Positions 19,378 to 30,656 of a DNA stretch of 64,000 nucleotides are shown here, piece after piece. Position numbers and translations under genes: made by a program. Each line of letters starts with the position of its first letter. Position 1 is the stretch's first letter. Under the pieces are notes generated by a model. It saw only the letters and a list, made by a program, of their open reading frames with translations, was not told where the DNA came from and ran no database searches. Origin of the DNA: Mesostigma viride (Eukaryota > Streptophyta > Mesostigmatophyceae > Mesostigmatales > Mesostigmataceae); the NCBI GenBank assembly GCA_009746045.1, contig RPFO01000041.1, forward strand, positions 5,951,323 through 6,015,322, in the 5' to 3' direction.

Positions 19378-20087
19378 ATGCCAAATTCTGAAGAATTCCG
19401 GATTCCCGGCGATGAGGAAATAGCCGCTCCGCCGGCTGGTCCTTTCCAAGACCGACTGCGCCGTCGTGGCAGCAATTGCTCGACGAAGTCACGATCTCGC
19501 TCGACGAACTTCATCGTCGGCAGCGCGCAGCTCATCCATTGCTCGGGGATAACCCCGAGGACCCCGATTTGCCGCAGCTGGTGCCGGCTATCCGCACGCC
19601 ATTGGACCATTCGCAACATTTTATCGACATTTACGGTCCAGGTGCGGGGAGGTTTGCGGTCGGTGAACGAGTCACCACTGCCATTGAGGAGCTGGACAAC
19701 GCCATCTCTTCACTCACCGGTTACCAGAGAAACTTACAAAACTGGGCATCGCTACGCACGGGGGGCGCGCCGGCGGTGTCGACAAATTTATTTCAAGATC
19801 TCGCGTTGCTGTCGCTGCTCACACGCGGCGTACGCAGTCGCGAACGCCAGGTTCTTATTAACCTGGTGGCTTTTCTCGCCTCTCTGCGAGAGTGGATTCC
19901 CGCAGGGTGGGAATTGTTATCCATTTTACACATCCTCTGCGCCTCGTCGCGCGTCGGCGCGCGCAACTTTCGCGACGGGAAGCACACCGGTTTTAATCAT
20001 ACCGGTGCAGGTCCGGCACACACGCCGGATATGGAGGATCCTGCGTATACCTACGAGTACTGCGATTTCCGGGGCCTTGACTACTAG
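19378..20087 (+). pseudogene. ORF0 of element D
   Basis: It starts at the ATG at 19378 (MPNSEEFRIPGDEE), conserved with copy B. One frameshift lies at about 19440-19475. The remainder is open from the segment LLDEVTISLDELHRRQ to the stop after CDFRGLDY. The protein would be about 236 residues, with a helical LDELHRRQ region, a conserved TGGAPxVSTNLFQD motif and a moderately hydrophobic stretch LINLVAFLASLREWIPAGW. It lies between the LTR and gag, where Copia elements normally have only leader. No family recognised; conservation in two orientations and positions supports it as a real gene of this family. Confidence 0.7.
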
Positions 20088-20249
20088 GTCGGCCAATTTT
20101 CTTTTCCAGTACTCGTCGACATTTTTGTCGATTTTTCGCGGCAATTCGCGGGGGCGGAGGCGACACCGGCGCAGGCGGCAGTTGCGACAATTTTGTACAT
20201 ACTTTTTCTGCTGCTTGCTGAGGTGTTTTTGAATAGCTTGTAGTGCAGA

Positions 20250-21349
20250 ATGGCAGACGGGCGCCGTAGCAAAGGTGCCCCAGCCAGTGGGAATAATGGT
20301 GGTGCTGGTAGTGGGACCGCTCACGTAGATGACGTGGGGGTTACCGGAGAGATTACCAACATTCATCACAATAATAATAATGCACAAGCTGTTCATGGTT
20401 TTGACCTTACCACTCAGGGTTTTAATTGTAAATCAGCTGCAACCTGTGACATCTGACTCTAAGCCTAAGCAGGCTGAAGAGTTTGTGGAAGGGCTGGAAG
20501 GGTTTCCTAGTTTGTACGGGGTACAACTACTATCAGATCTGGATAGGCAGCAGCACTTTTGGCAAGTGCACTGATCAGATCAAGGACCTAACCAGGGAAT
20601 GTAAGAAGGCCAACAAGGCCTGGGCAGTGTATGTAGCTGAGCTGAAGGAGCTGCTGAAGACCAGCGAAAGAAGGTCGGCATCCATTGGCAAGACAAGTAT
20701 CAAGGGTGGGAGGTCAAGGGGGACTCATCCAGAATTTCCTTAGCTATTGCAAAATGGTTGAGGAGGCAGGGCCACGGTTTAACGTGCAGATAACATAGCC
20801 CTGACCAACTGGCTCAAGGTTCTGGGCTGGATAAGGCTACACGTGGCTCTTAAAGGTCATGTGTGCCCCACACTCAACCCTCAAGGCCTACAAGGTCATA
20901 ATCAAACAAGCACTCGAGGCAGAGGAGCTGTTTGAGGGTGGAGTGCCAGCAGTGAAGGCTACCCAGGCAGGTGGGCGTACCCAGGGGGCTCCAAGACGTC
21001 TGAGGCTGACAGAAGCCAAGGAGGACGAGGGGCAACCATAACAAGCGCAAGGGCGATCATTCACCCGACTCTGACAGGAGGTCACACTCCAAGTCGGTGT
21101 TCAGGCGGGTGGGTGGTAAGCCCAAGCAGGGCAACGCGCTGACAACGGGGGAGGAGGCCAGGGCAAGTCAAAGATACAATGCTACCTGTGCAAGGGGTGG
21201 GGGCACATCAAGAAGGAGTGTCCCAGCTTCAAGAAGTCCCAGGGCCAGGGCAGCAACAAGAATAACAACAACAACAAGAAGAAGAACAACAACAAGTCCC
21301 AGGCCAGCCTTCAAAGGGCAGTCAGCAAGAAGACAACAAGGAGCAGTGA
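20250..21349 (+). pseudogene. Gag of element D, several frameshifts
   Basis: It starts with MADGRRSKGAP as in copy B. Comparison with B shows small indels near 20420, 20510, 20670-20760, 20790-20860 and in the zinc-knuckle region. The CCHC knuckle (CYLCKGWGHIKKEC equivalent, 21181-21228) and the Asn/Lys-rich tail are still visible. The terminal TGA (21347-21349) is in the CAG-TGA-CTG context shared with B. Confidence 0.85.
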
Positions 21350-24300
21350 CTGTCTGAGGCAACCCCTACACACCTTAATTCACCCAGGGGGAGGCCAGGT
21401 GCTCCAATGCAGATTTTATATCTGGGCAACAAGAGGGTGATCTCCAGGTTCAGGGTGGCCCCAGGTCACCTGGAGAGGTACAGGTTCCTATGAAGACGTC
21501 CTTGACAGCTGATGCAGCTGTAAGTATGTCTGACCCTATGCATCCTCGTGCTGGGCACGAGGGTGGACCTCTCATTTTGAGAGAAACCAATGTACAACCA
21601 CAGAGGGGTGTGAAGGCCTCTGGTGGTATGCATGTGGTCCCTGCTGGCGGTCCAGGTGTTGGGCATGAGCAGGGTGACTCAGGCTCTGAGTCAGAACAGG
21701 ATGGAAGTCAGCATGGTGATGCTGGACAACCTGACAGCACAGTCCTGACTGTGCCAGGGACTGCTTCCTCTGTGTACCAGGAGTTGGGTGCCCGAATCCA
21801 CAACATGTTTGGGCATGCCACTTCTCTGTCAAACAACTTTGCCTTCCGTATGGGCAGGGCACCCCTTCTTAAGGCGTGTCAGCAAGCTGCCTCACGGTGT
21901 AAGTGCCAGTTGTCCTCCAACAAGCCCAGGAAATCACATGCCAAAGCTCTACCTCAGAGCATTGGTGATCTGCAGTGTGATATCCAACACATCAGGGGCA
22001 TGCAACTGTTGGTGTGCGTGGACAGGTACACGAAATACAAGGTGCTGGAGCATTTACCTTCTATGAAGAACAGGTACTTGCTGGCTGCCCTGCAGAATGT
22101 AAGAGCCAAGTTTCCTACCACAAGGATCCAGGTGGACATGCAGTTTCAGCATCTCAAGGGTGATCCTACCCTTCCTGAGTTGCTGGTTACACCTAGGGAG
22201 GCTCATGGGCAGCAGGGTGCTATCGAGAGGGCAATCCAGGAGGTCAAGAAATTGATCATCTCTGAAGACTGGGTACCCTTGTCTGCACCTGCACTTGTCA
22301 GGAGTGCATGGCTGAGGAACGTGGAGCAGCAGCTGAACAGCAGGGTTAACTTCTACTATGATGGAGTTGCTGTCAGCCCAATGGGTCTATATCATGGCCT
22401 GTGCCCACCACATGTGCTGGAGGGCTGGAAACATGCTGCACATGTCACCTTTGCCAAGCTGAGGGAGAAGGACCGGGGTTGGAAGATGCTGGAGCCACAA
22501 GTGGGTCAGAAGGTCCTAGCTTGGAAGGAACCTAGCCTTTATGGCAAACGTGGTAGCTGGAGTCCTGGGGTGGTTACCCAGGTTGATGAAGCTAGCCACG
22601 CATGCTTGGTCAGCATGGAGGACGAACCAAAGCATGTGCACCGGCTGAGTTGGTCATATGTCAAGCCTAACCTGATGAATGAGGGCAGTCAGGCACAAGG
22701 CTCACAGGATCTGCAGGATTTTCAGGTCCCAAGTGACATCACTGACGCAACGACCACATCTGTTGCAGGGGAATCTGTCAGCCCTGGCCAGGTTGCAGAG
22801 GTACTTGTTGAACAGGCTGCAAGGTCAACAGCTGGGGAGTCAACTGTCAAGCCCAAGGCACTAACCAAGCCCAGGGGGACAAGTTTGGCTGGATTGATTG
22901 GGGCTCTACAAAGAGCCAAGAAGCAGCCCAAGGTAGCCAAGCTCAGGTGGCATGGCAATCTGGGGCTGGACACTGCCTTAGAGGTAGACACTAATTCTCA
23001 GGTTTCCATCATTGGGACCAGGGCTGCAGCAGGGTACAGCATGTCTGAACCCAGCTATCAGTTTGTGTCTGACTTCAGTGGCGGGGTACACGTGAAGGTA
23101 CTGGGTGAGGTATTCATTCCTATCCTTGGACAGGACACTGCTTTTGTGTCTTGGAGGGCTATCAAGGACCTGCTCTTCTGGGGCAGAATTTCCTATGCCA
23201 GGATGGGTAGTGATCACGTCCTCTCTCCTGACTAAGGAAGGGGCTGGTCAGGTCCCACTGATTAATTTCAGGACCACTCACCTATCACGTGCAGTAACCA
23301 GGTCGGTTAAGCGTGTGCAAGTGTGCCAGGGGCAGGAGCCCTTGGTTGATGACCTCATACTGCCAGCTGCTAGTCATCCAAGCAGTTTGGGCATTGGTCC
23401 TCACTCACTTGCTGGACACAGCCCTATCAACTACCAAGGCCTGGTGAAGCTCATGTCCTCTCCCATTATGTGTCCCCAGGTCACACTGGGTCTGATTAAA
23501 TCTGGGGAGGACTGGATCTCCAAGAAATGCGTGGAACCTGTCAATGACCTGCCTCCTGCACGACGTCTACTCAAGCTCAAGTTTGTCATCAAGATGAAGG
23601 AGGTGGACGGGGTCAAGGTACCACATGTCAGGCCAGTGCTGAATGAGTTCAAGGGTACTGGTGAGTGCACTGCTGAGGAGTTGTATACCCCTGGCATGTT
23701 GCATGACACTTGGAGGCTGCTGCTGTGTGTATTTCTAGGCCTTCTCAACAAGGGCTTGGACTATGGCTCAGTGGTGGTAGACTTCAAGAGGGCATTTCTG
23801 GAGGGGGATGCAGATGTGGCACAGGAAAAGTGGGAGGGCAAGACGCCTTTCTATGTTAGGGTGCCTGCTGTATGGAAAAGGGACATCCACACGGAGTTCC
23901 TTAAAATCCTCAAGGGCCTGGAGGGCCTGAGGTCAAGTCCAATAATCTGGAGGGAGACTCTCAACCGTTTCCTGAAGGAGCATTGCAACTTGAAGGTCTC
24001 TCCTGTAGACCCCTGTCTGTTTCTGGGGCAATGGGAAGGCCTGCCAGTGTATGCTTCGCTGCACGGGGATGACCTACATCTGATAGCTCCCACGTCGTGG
24101 CTTAAGGAGCTGATCTCCATCATTAAGTCCAAGTTTCCTCTGGGTAGGGAGCAATGGCAGGTGGAGAATGAGCCTCTGCTGTTTGTGGGCATGGAGGCCA
24201 CACTGGTGAAGAAGGGGGGAGTGGCGTATGCTGCTGGTGGGGGGCAATGATTATCAAGAGACCCTCATTAGCAAGCTTCCTCCAACCATCACACAGGCAC

Positions 24301-24971
24301 TGTGTCCCATGGTGAGGGGCATGGTTGCTTGGGTGGCAGGCATTTCCAGGCCAGACCTTATGGTCATAGCCAGGTTGCCTGATGACATGCTGGTGGAGCT
24401 AGGGTCTGCCAAGGTGGCTGATCAGGTCAGGGCTTCATCTGGCATTCTGTTGTCTGCAGTGGATTTATCACAACCCATTTGCATGGAGCTGTATGTGGAT
24501 AGCTCAATGGACAGCAGGCAGGTCTCCAAGGTCAGGGGCAGGGCTGCAGGGCTCTTTGTGCTCAGACAGGAAGGCCTGGGGAGTTTGGTGAGCTGGTTTA
24601 GTCGCCTGCACAAACGGGTGGCTGTCAGCAGTGATGTGGCAGAATGCAGGGCTATTTGTGAAGGCATTCACACAAGCCTTTATCTGAAGGAGTTGCTTCA
24701 TCAGATGACTTCTAACACTCCTTGGCCACTTCAGGTTACCACTCTTCTAAAAACAGACTCCATGGGGATGGTGCAGTTTGTGCACAGGCAGATGGCCAGA
24801 AGTAGGGACTTGGATTATCTCCTTCTTAAGGAGTTGTCCTCCTTGGCCAATATTGAGCATATCCCTGGGGTTGACAATCCTGCTGATGCTTTGACCAAGC
24901 TAGTGCAGAAGGCAGCAGTGCAATACAAGGTTCTTCAGTCTCTGATGGACCCATCTCAGCAAGCTGTCTAA
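21350..24971 (+). pseudogene. Pol of element D: integrase, retropepsin-like, RT, RNase H
   Basis: The longest intact part is 21490-23140 (GAG-pre-integrase, integrase with likely D-D-E at about 21975, 22131 and 22226, and the start of the retropepsin-like domain). Single-base losses versus copy A occur at about 23143 (T run), 23206 (G run) and about 24220 (G-rich run), breaking the frame inside the retropepsin-like domain and after RT. RT (HGDD at about 24063) and RNase H are otherwise conserved. Three indels at homopolymers could be decay or sequencing error. Confidence 0.9.
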
Positions 24972-25333
24972 GCTGGTGCATGGTTATAGGGCATTGGAGA
25001 AGCAGATTGTGTGGTAGTGTCAGCATTGTGACTGGCATAATACCTGTATTTTAGTCTGTACTAAGGCTCATGGACCATGGTACACTCACTCTGATTTTAA
25101 TCAGGATACAGCCAGGCTTTGGCTGGGGTTCATGCTGTTGACTACACAAGGTTGACAGGTCCATTACAGACCATGTATTCTATTTTAAAAGAAATGTATA
25201 TTTGTACATACTTCTCACAATGGTCTGGGAACCTTTATTCTGGGGTTTATAGGGCGGGGTTCGATTCCCTGGTATTATGTTTCTACAAGCTGGCCTGTTC
25301 AGGTGTTTGCCTGTTCAGACTTCCCTAGTTCCC
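24972..25333 (+). other. 3' region of element D, left of the nested insertion
   Basis: Non-coding sequence matching 2326-2690 of copy A; interrupted at 25333 by element F. It continues at 28552. Confidence 0.85.
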
Positions 25334-26096
25334 TGTCACGGAAATGTGCCCATGCTGTTCGAGTCAAACCTAGTGGCCAAGTCCGTGATTTGCTAAGGCC
25401 GAAATGTTTTAATTTGTTCGATAGCTTTCTGGCCTAGCGCTCGTGACATTGACGGAATTATTACGTAGGATGTGCCGTGATTTACCTTACCGGCACAATT
25501 CTGTGTGAGTTACGCCAGTGTCCTGCTTTATTTTCTAAGTCCGATGTAGTATAAATCGGCACTAAATGTATTTCGGCACTGTTTGCTGCCATCCGTACCG
25601 TACCGAGCACTGTCCTGCCGGTACTGTAGCCGTCGGACAAATTTGCCAGGATCCGCGCTTCGCGCCGACCCTCTTTTCACTAAGTGCTGCCCTGGAGGCG
25701 CAATGTCCTTGTACTTGCATACTAGTGACCCAACGCATCATTTCTGTGTTGATGCAAGCCACCCACTTTTTGTGTGGCGGCTGGCCTGCACCCCAACTGT
25801 GCCGTAGATTTTTTCCTAGATCGACGGCTATAGGTACGGTGCGTTTTTCCACATAATGTTGCTCTGGCAATTGTTCCTACACCTTGAGAGGTGGAAGCTA
25901 TGGCAGCTGGCCATCACCTTGGCCGCTGCGATTATTGTAATGATTAATTAAACAAACGGATGTTGAATCTAAATTCGTCTGGAAATAACATTATATATTG
26001 AGCTTCTCCACAAAGGCAAAGACCACTGGTTTCCTCCAATACCTGTCAACAAAGATTTGGTTAGAGGAGAACCTCTGAGTGCTTGGAATTTTAACA
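25334..26096 (+). repeat. 5' LTR of element F
   Basis: 763 bp with canonical TG...CA ends. Confidence 0.95.
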
Positions 26097-26112
26097 TGGT
26101 ATCGCATGAGAT
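26097..26112 (+). promoter_or_regulatory. Primer binding site of element F
   Basis: TGGTATCGCATGAG lies directly after the LTR and resembles the TGGTATCAGAGC site (initiator Met tRNA) used by most Copia elements. Confidence 0.75.
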
Positions 26113-26226
26113 TGTTCAAGGTCTTATTTGACCAATCTTCCAGCCTGCAAGGAGCTATTGTTTGGAAAAAATCGGCCAAGCTTTTGTCCATACTAGTTTG
26201 GAGTCTTTTCTGCATACTATGAGTCC

Positions 26227-26457
26227 ATGGATGGCCCTGATCAAGCCCCTATAGACTATGTGCAGGTGACATTCGAATTTCAAGGCAAAAAGGCTATCGT
26301 TTCGGTTAAGCCAACAAAGGCACAGCCCTGGATAGTGGACATCATCAGAACATCAAGGGAATCTGGCCAGGATTGCCCTTTGGACTTTCTGTGGCTCAAC
26401 ACATTGCTCCTGTCATATATCCAGCAACTTCGAGACCAGGGCGTGGAACTTGATTGA
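26227..26457 (+). CDS. Small ORF in the leader of element F
   Basis: 76 codons beginning MDGPDQAPIDYVQVTFEF and ending QGVELD, between the primer site and gag. The composition is ordinary and protein-like, with no recognisable motif. It may be a captured gene fragment or a chance ORF. Confidence 0.3.
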   Translation: MDGPDQAPIDYVQVTFEFQGKKAIVSVKPTKAQPWIVDIIRTSRESGQDCPLDFLWLNTLLLSYIQQLRDQGVELD

Positions 26458-26661
26458 TTTCGTGCCCAGCTTCTTTCTGTATTCAAGGCGTTTCTCTCTA
26501 CTACGCGGCACTCTTAATACCAGTGCTTTTTTGGTGTCCAGAGTTTTTCTACCTGCACAGTCACCGGTTGTTTCTTCTTTGAGTTGCTGTTGCGCGAGTG
26601 AGCGCCATCCTACTGCAATCAGTTTTTTTTTCTGAACTCGTCATACTGGTCAACCTGCAAC

Positions 26662-27570
26662 ATGGCAGCCGCCCGAGCAGCTTTCAATGAGCGGCTAAAT
26701 TCCACCAGGGCAATATCTCAGACGGTTAAGAACATCTCGAAGGTTAACGGGAGAGAACTAGAGAGCTGGCTGGCTTTTGAGTTCCAATTTACCATGCTCT
26801 GCCGGGCCCATGGGGTCTCTGACATTCTGTTAGGCACTGCTGAGGACAATGCCGAGAACCGGACGTTGGATGAGACCCTACTGGCCCCGCTTTTGCTGTG
26901 TTTAACGGACTGGGCCCTGACGCTCGCCTTCTCCTGTCCTGATCAGAAGGCTTCCTCTGTGTTCAAACGCCTGCAAGACACTATCAAGCAACCTTTCATG
27001 ACCGACTCCTACAAGGAGGAACGGAAGCGGGCCATGGAGCGCATTGAGATGGCCCCTGGTGAGTCCGGGATCAACTACTGGACGCGCGGGGAGGTACTCC
27101 GCAAGCGCTTGTCTGACCTCGGCATACTGCTCACGGAAGAATCCTGGAAGGGCTATATGCTGGCAGGAATGCCGCACCCCTACCGACAGGCCATGGCGGC
27201 ACGCCGCAGGGATGGAATGACCACTCAAGAGGTCAAGAACCTGGTACTGGAAATCGACGACTATCTCACGGACAAGCGGACCCCACCCAAGGCCCCCCAG
27301 GGCAAGCCGCAGCCGCAGCCCCCTGCCGACCCCAGCGGCCTTCCCCCAGGCCAGGTGTACGGGACATCGGCGGGGGCGGCGACGCGGAAGCGGTGCTCTT
27401 TCTGCCGGCGACCGGGACATGGCCCGGACAAGTGCTACCGCAAGCACCCTGAGCTGCGCCCAGCGAAGGAGCAGGCCCATGCGACCGAGGCTCAGCATGA
27501 GGCCAGCACCCTCCCTCCAGGTTTCTGCTTTGCCACCGGAGTGACGGACGATCTGAAGACAGTGCTCTAA
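26662..27570 (+). CDS. Gag polyprotein of element F
   Basis: 302 residues, intact. The N-terminal two thirds have the helical retrotransposon-gag pattern (LESWLAFEFQF, ILLGTAEDN, a Pro/Gly-Glu step near MAPGESGINYW, then LAGMPHPYRQAM). A proline-rich linker follows, then one CCHC knuckle (CSFCRRPGHGPDKC). It would form particles and package RNA. Since pol is absent, the intact gag next to nearly identical LTRs suggests selection or very recent movement. It is only distantly like the gag of element E. Confidence 0.9.
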   Translation: MAAARAAFNERLNSTRAISQTVKNISKVNGRELESWLAFEFQFTMLCRAHGVSDILLGTAEDNAENRTLDETLLAPLLLCLTDWALTLAFSCPDQKASSVFKRLQDTIKQPFMTDSYKEERKRAMERIEMAPGESGINYWTRGEVLRKRLSDLGILLTEESWKGYMLAGMPHPYRQAMAARRRDGMTTQEVKNLVLEIDDYLTDKRTPPKAPQGKPQPQPPADPSGLPPGQVYGTSAGAATRKRCSFCRRPGHGPDKCYRKHPELRPAKEQAHATEAQHEASTLPPGFCFATGVTDDLKTVL

Positions 27571-27788
27571 GACCTATCATTATCACACAGCTTTTTCTAC
27601 CATATACCCCAGCTATTGTTCCATGAGTGTATCTTGGATGTGCGACTTACTGCTTCTATTCGGGCCCGGGGGTGTCCTGTACCCCACTAGCCTGTAGTTT
27701 GGTAATAGACCCACCGAGTACTTCGCTCTCGGCCACGGGGTGTGTTGAGAGTATTTTTGTTTTGCCCTCCAGCTTGGTCACGGGGGTG

Positions 27789-28551
27789 TGTCACGGAAAT
27801 GTGCCCATGCTGTTCGAGTCAAACCTAGTGGCCAAGTCCGTGATTTGCTAAGGCCGAAATGTTTTAATTTGTTCGATAGCTTTCTGGCCTAGCGCTCGTG
27901 ACATTGACGGAATTATTACGTAGGATGTGCCGTGATTTACCTTACCGGCACAATTCTGTGTGAGTTACGCCAGTGTCCTGCTTTATTTTCTAAGTCCGAT
28001 GTAGTATAAATCGGCACTAAATGTATTTCGGCAGTGTTTGCTGCCATCCGTACCGTACCGAGCACTGTCCTGCCGGTACTGTAGCCGTCGGACAAATTTG
28101 CCAGGATCCGCGCTTCGCGCCGACCCTCTTTTCACTAAGTGCTGCCCTGGAGGCGCAATGTCCTTGTACTTGCATACTAGTGACCCAACGCATCATTTCT
28201 GTGTTGATGCAAGCCACCCACTTTTTGTGTGGCGGCTGGCCTGCACCCCAACTGTGCCGTAGATTTTTTCCTAGATCGACGGCTATAGGTACGGTGCGTT
28301 TTTCCACATAATGTTGCTCTGGCAATTGTTCCTACACCTTGAGAGGTGGAAGCTATGGCAGCTGGCCATCACCTTGGCCGCTGCGATTATTGTAATGATT
28401 AATTAAACAAACGGATGTTGAATCTAAATTCGTCTGGAAATAACATTATATATTGAGCTTCTCCACAAAGGCAAAGACCACTGGTTTCCTCCAATACCTG
28501 TCAACAAAGATTTGGTTAGAGGAGAACCTCTGAGTGCTTGGAATTTTAACA
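27789..28551 (+). repeat. 3' LTR of element F
   Basis: 763-bp copy of the 5' LTR, followed by the second TTCCC duplication (28552-28556). Confidence 0.95.
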
Positions 28552-29147
28552 TTCCCCAGGGCAGGATTTAATTGTTGCCTATGTGTTTCATTTTTGTCAT
28601 TTGTTTGCTGTGGAGAGTTTACCATCTGGCAAGTAGACGGGCGCCGTAAGACGGGCGCCAATAGACCCCTGTTGAGAGAATGACAGGCAAACTATTGTAA
28701 TACGCCTTACTTTGTCAAGTGGTATTTTAATTGTCATGGATTTATTGTACTTATATTGAATATGTACTGGGTTTTATGGGATTAGTATCTGGGATTAATG
28801 TAACTCACCGCCAGAAGGTCATTGTACTGGAGGCTCTACCGAGGTGATGGGATTAATTCCTGGAGAAGACCTCATAGAATTAACCTGTATGTATTTAATT
28901 TTGTTTGTTCCTAATATCTGGTGGTACTCTGTAATGCCACTTCCATAGGTTTTTATCCATTTCTCATGGAATGGTTTTCCCTGTGGCAGATCTGTTTCTT
29001 TTCCAGTTCCTTAAAAGAAAAGGCTGGGGGAATGGCAATGGCCATTAAAGACATCTGTTCAAGCTTCAAGCTGGAGTGAAGGACATTTCAAGCTACTTCA
29101 AGGGTCCCTGGCAGGGGATGTGATCCCTAAAGAAAAGAAGGGATTGG
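28552..29147 (+). other. 3' region of element D, right of the nested insertion
   Basis: Resumes element D sequence (CCAGGGCAGG...) and ends in the polypurine tract AAAGAAAAGAAGGGATTGG before the LTR. No gene. Confidence 0.85.
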
Positions 29148-29763
29148 AGTTAACGTAAAGGATTTACGTTGGATGGATAGAGATTGTTACGCTCTTTCCA
29201 GCGGCACCTTGAACGCCTCATTTGGTTAAGGAACGTAAAAGTTATGACGTTTCCTAGGCTGTGCCGACAGTACCCGGCGCGCCACTGTGGGCGCGTACGG
29301 ACACAGGATGTACAAGTGTCACTTTGATAGTCCGCAGGACGTTGACAGGACTTGTACAGGACTTGATGGTCAATTGATAGGTAGGCGCGCTGTAGCGCGC
29401 CAGGACCTATGAGACAATTGATGCTGAGTAGTGTACGGATAGGTCCACAGGACTAGCCGTATGGACAATTGATAGATCTGCGCGCCAAAGGCGTGCCAGA
29501 GTCGGTGTAATCAATTGATTGACAGTTCAGCTGTGACAGAGCAGCTGAATACTTGGACGCGTCCCTAACAACCTATATGTGTGACTTGGTCGCACCGGGA
29601 CGCTAGTTCTTGCGTGCACGTTCTCTTGGCACTGCGACCCTGTCGTCTGTGCTGCGTGCAGTCTTGGAAGTGACGTGACTTACGTCTGTGTTTCCTGTTA
29701 TTAATAAAGGCAACTTCCTGCAAGAACCATGGCGGAATTCGTGGCATTCTCACTCTTACAACT
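29148..29763 (+). repeat. 3' LTR of element D
   Basis: 616 bp, AGTT...AACT, with a few substitutions against the 5' LTR (for example TTGGATGGATAG versus TTAGATGGACAG), so D is older than F. Followed by the GAGCC duplication. Confidence 0.94.
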
Positions 29764-30119
29764 GAGCCGGCATGCAAGGGGCGCACGGAGTGCGAGGAGA
29801 AGGGAGGCGCGTCAGAAGACGACTCGGAAACGGCCTCGGCGGAGGCAGCGGCGTGAACAGAGGAAGGCGAGGAAATCTCGGAGGAGCCGCCCTCGGAGGA
29901 GCTGTAGCTGAAGGAGGGCACGTTCTCGTAGTCCTCCTCCTCGTCCCGCTGCATCTCCTTCGCGCGGGCCTTGCGAAGGCGGGCCTGCTTGTTCTGAGTT
30001 TCGCGGCAAGAAAGGCACGCCAGCGTGAACCCGTTCGCCAAGCGGGCGGACACGAAATGGGACTCGGGGAACACCCGGTTGCACTTGTTGCAAGACAGGA
30101 AACGGGCGGAGGAAGCCAT
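29764..30119 (-). pseudogene. N-terminal part of the zinc/acidic protein gene split by element D
   Basis: Begins at the ATG at 30119 (MASSARFLSCNKCNRVF). It shows CNKC and CLSC about 25 residues apart, a treble-clef-like zinc pattern, then a Lys/Arg/Glu helix and a Ser/Glu-rich acidic tail. The gene then hits element D; its remainder is at 18734-18196. The divergent neighbour starts at 30657. A regulatory DNA- or RNA-associated role fits a zinc plus acidic layout, but this is inference. Confidence 0.65.
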
Positions 30120-30656
30120 AGCCAGAAAGGAAGCAAGGAAGATTGCCGAGATAGACGATAGCGAGGGATGCGTGAGTGAGATGGCCAAGTCCGAGGGGAC
30201 CACGCACTTTCTACGCGGACCGGCCTCGATTCCCGTGCGTTCCCATTGGACGAAAACGGATGGCGTCGCGCCGGAAGGAAACTTCTAGAAGATCCCCGCG
30301 GCCCGCCACGAGATCTTGTCAGCGGATCCGCGCAGAGATCCCGTGCGTCACCACCGGTCGCCAGCCGCCACTCGTAGACTGAGAAGGACGGAACGAACAC
30401 GGCACGAACACGACACGCGCCGGCGGTTACGAGATCCCGTGCACGCCCATTGGACGGGCCGGGACGCGGGGCAGAAAGACCGTTACGACCGCCGAGCGCC
30501 GAGCGCCCATTGGTCCAGCCACCACACCACACGCGAGACCCACGGGAAAGGACAAAAGCACTCCAACGCGCAAGGAACATGCACAGACTTACACGCACGC
30601 ACACACGCACAAGCTAGCGAACGAACAGCCATAGCCAACACTCCTACACGCCAGAC
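30120..30656. promoter_or_regulatory. Divergent promoter region with TTCTAGAA and CCAAT boxes
   Basis: Separates the zinc/acidic gene (minus) from the 30657 gene (plus). It contains CTTCTAGAAG (30282-30291), repeats of GAGATCCCGTGCG/ACG, and CCCATTGG at about 30231, 30445 and 30508. The motif set is like that at 16085-16579. Confidence 0.5.

Larger units (their letters stand above)
25334..28551 (+). mobile_element. Gag-only LTR retrotransposon F (TR-GAG type), nested in D
   Basis: Two 763-bp LTRs (25334-26096, 27789-28551) start TGTCACGG and end TTTTAACA. I find one difference between them (C/G near 25578 and 28033), so the insertion is recent. TTCCC is duplicated on both sides, and copy A shows the empty site (AGTTCCCCAGG). 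A primer site TGGTATCGC follows the left LTR. The only substantial ORF is a gag with a zinc knuckle; no pol is present. It must use enzymes from another element. Confidence 0.95.
18740..29763 (+). mobile_element. AGTT-family Copia-like element D, full length with both LTRs
   Basis: This is a complete element: 5' LTR 18740-19354, ORF0, gag, pol, 3' region, and 3' LTR 29148-29763. Exact 5-bp duplications GAGCC flank it (18735-18739 and 29764-29768). Without the nested element F (25334-28551 plus one 5-bp duplication) it is about 7.8 kb. It inserted into a minus-strand zinc/acidic gene. All three coding regions carry indels, so it is not autonomous as read. Confidence 0.95.

Noticed and set aside
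29729-29911. Gene starting at the LTR ATG (MAEFVA...)
   Set aside because: The ATG lies in the LTR; in copy B it is out of frame with ORF0, and beyond the 3' LTR it reads into the disrupted gene's antisense.
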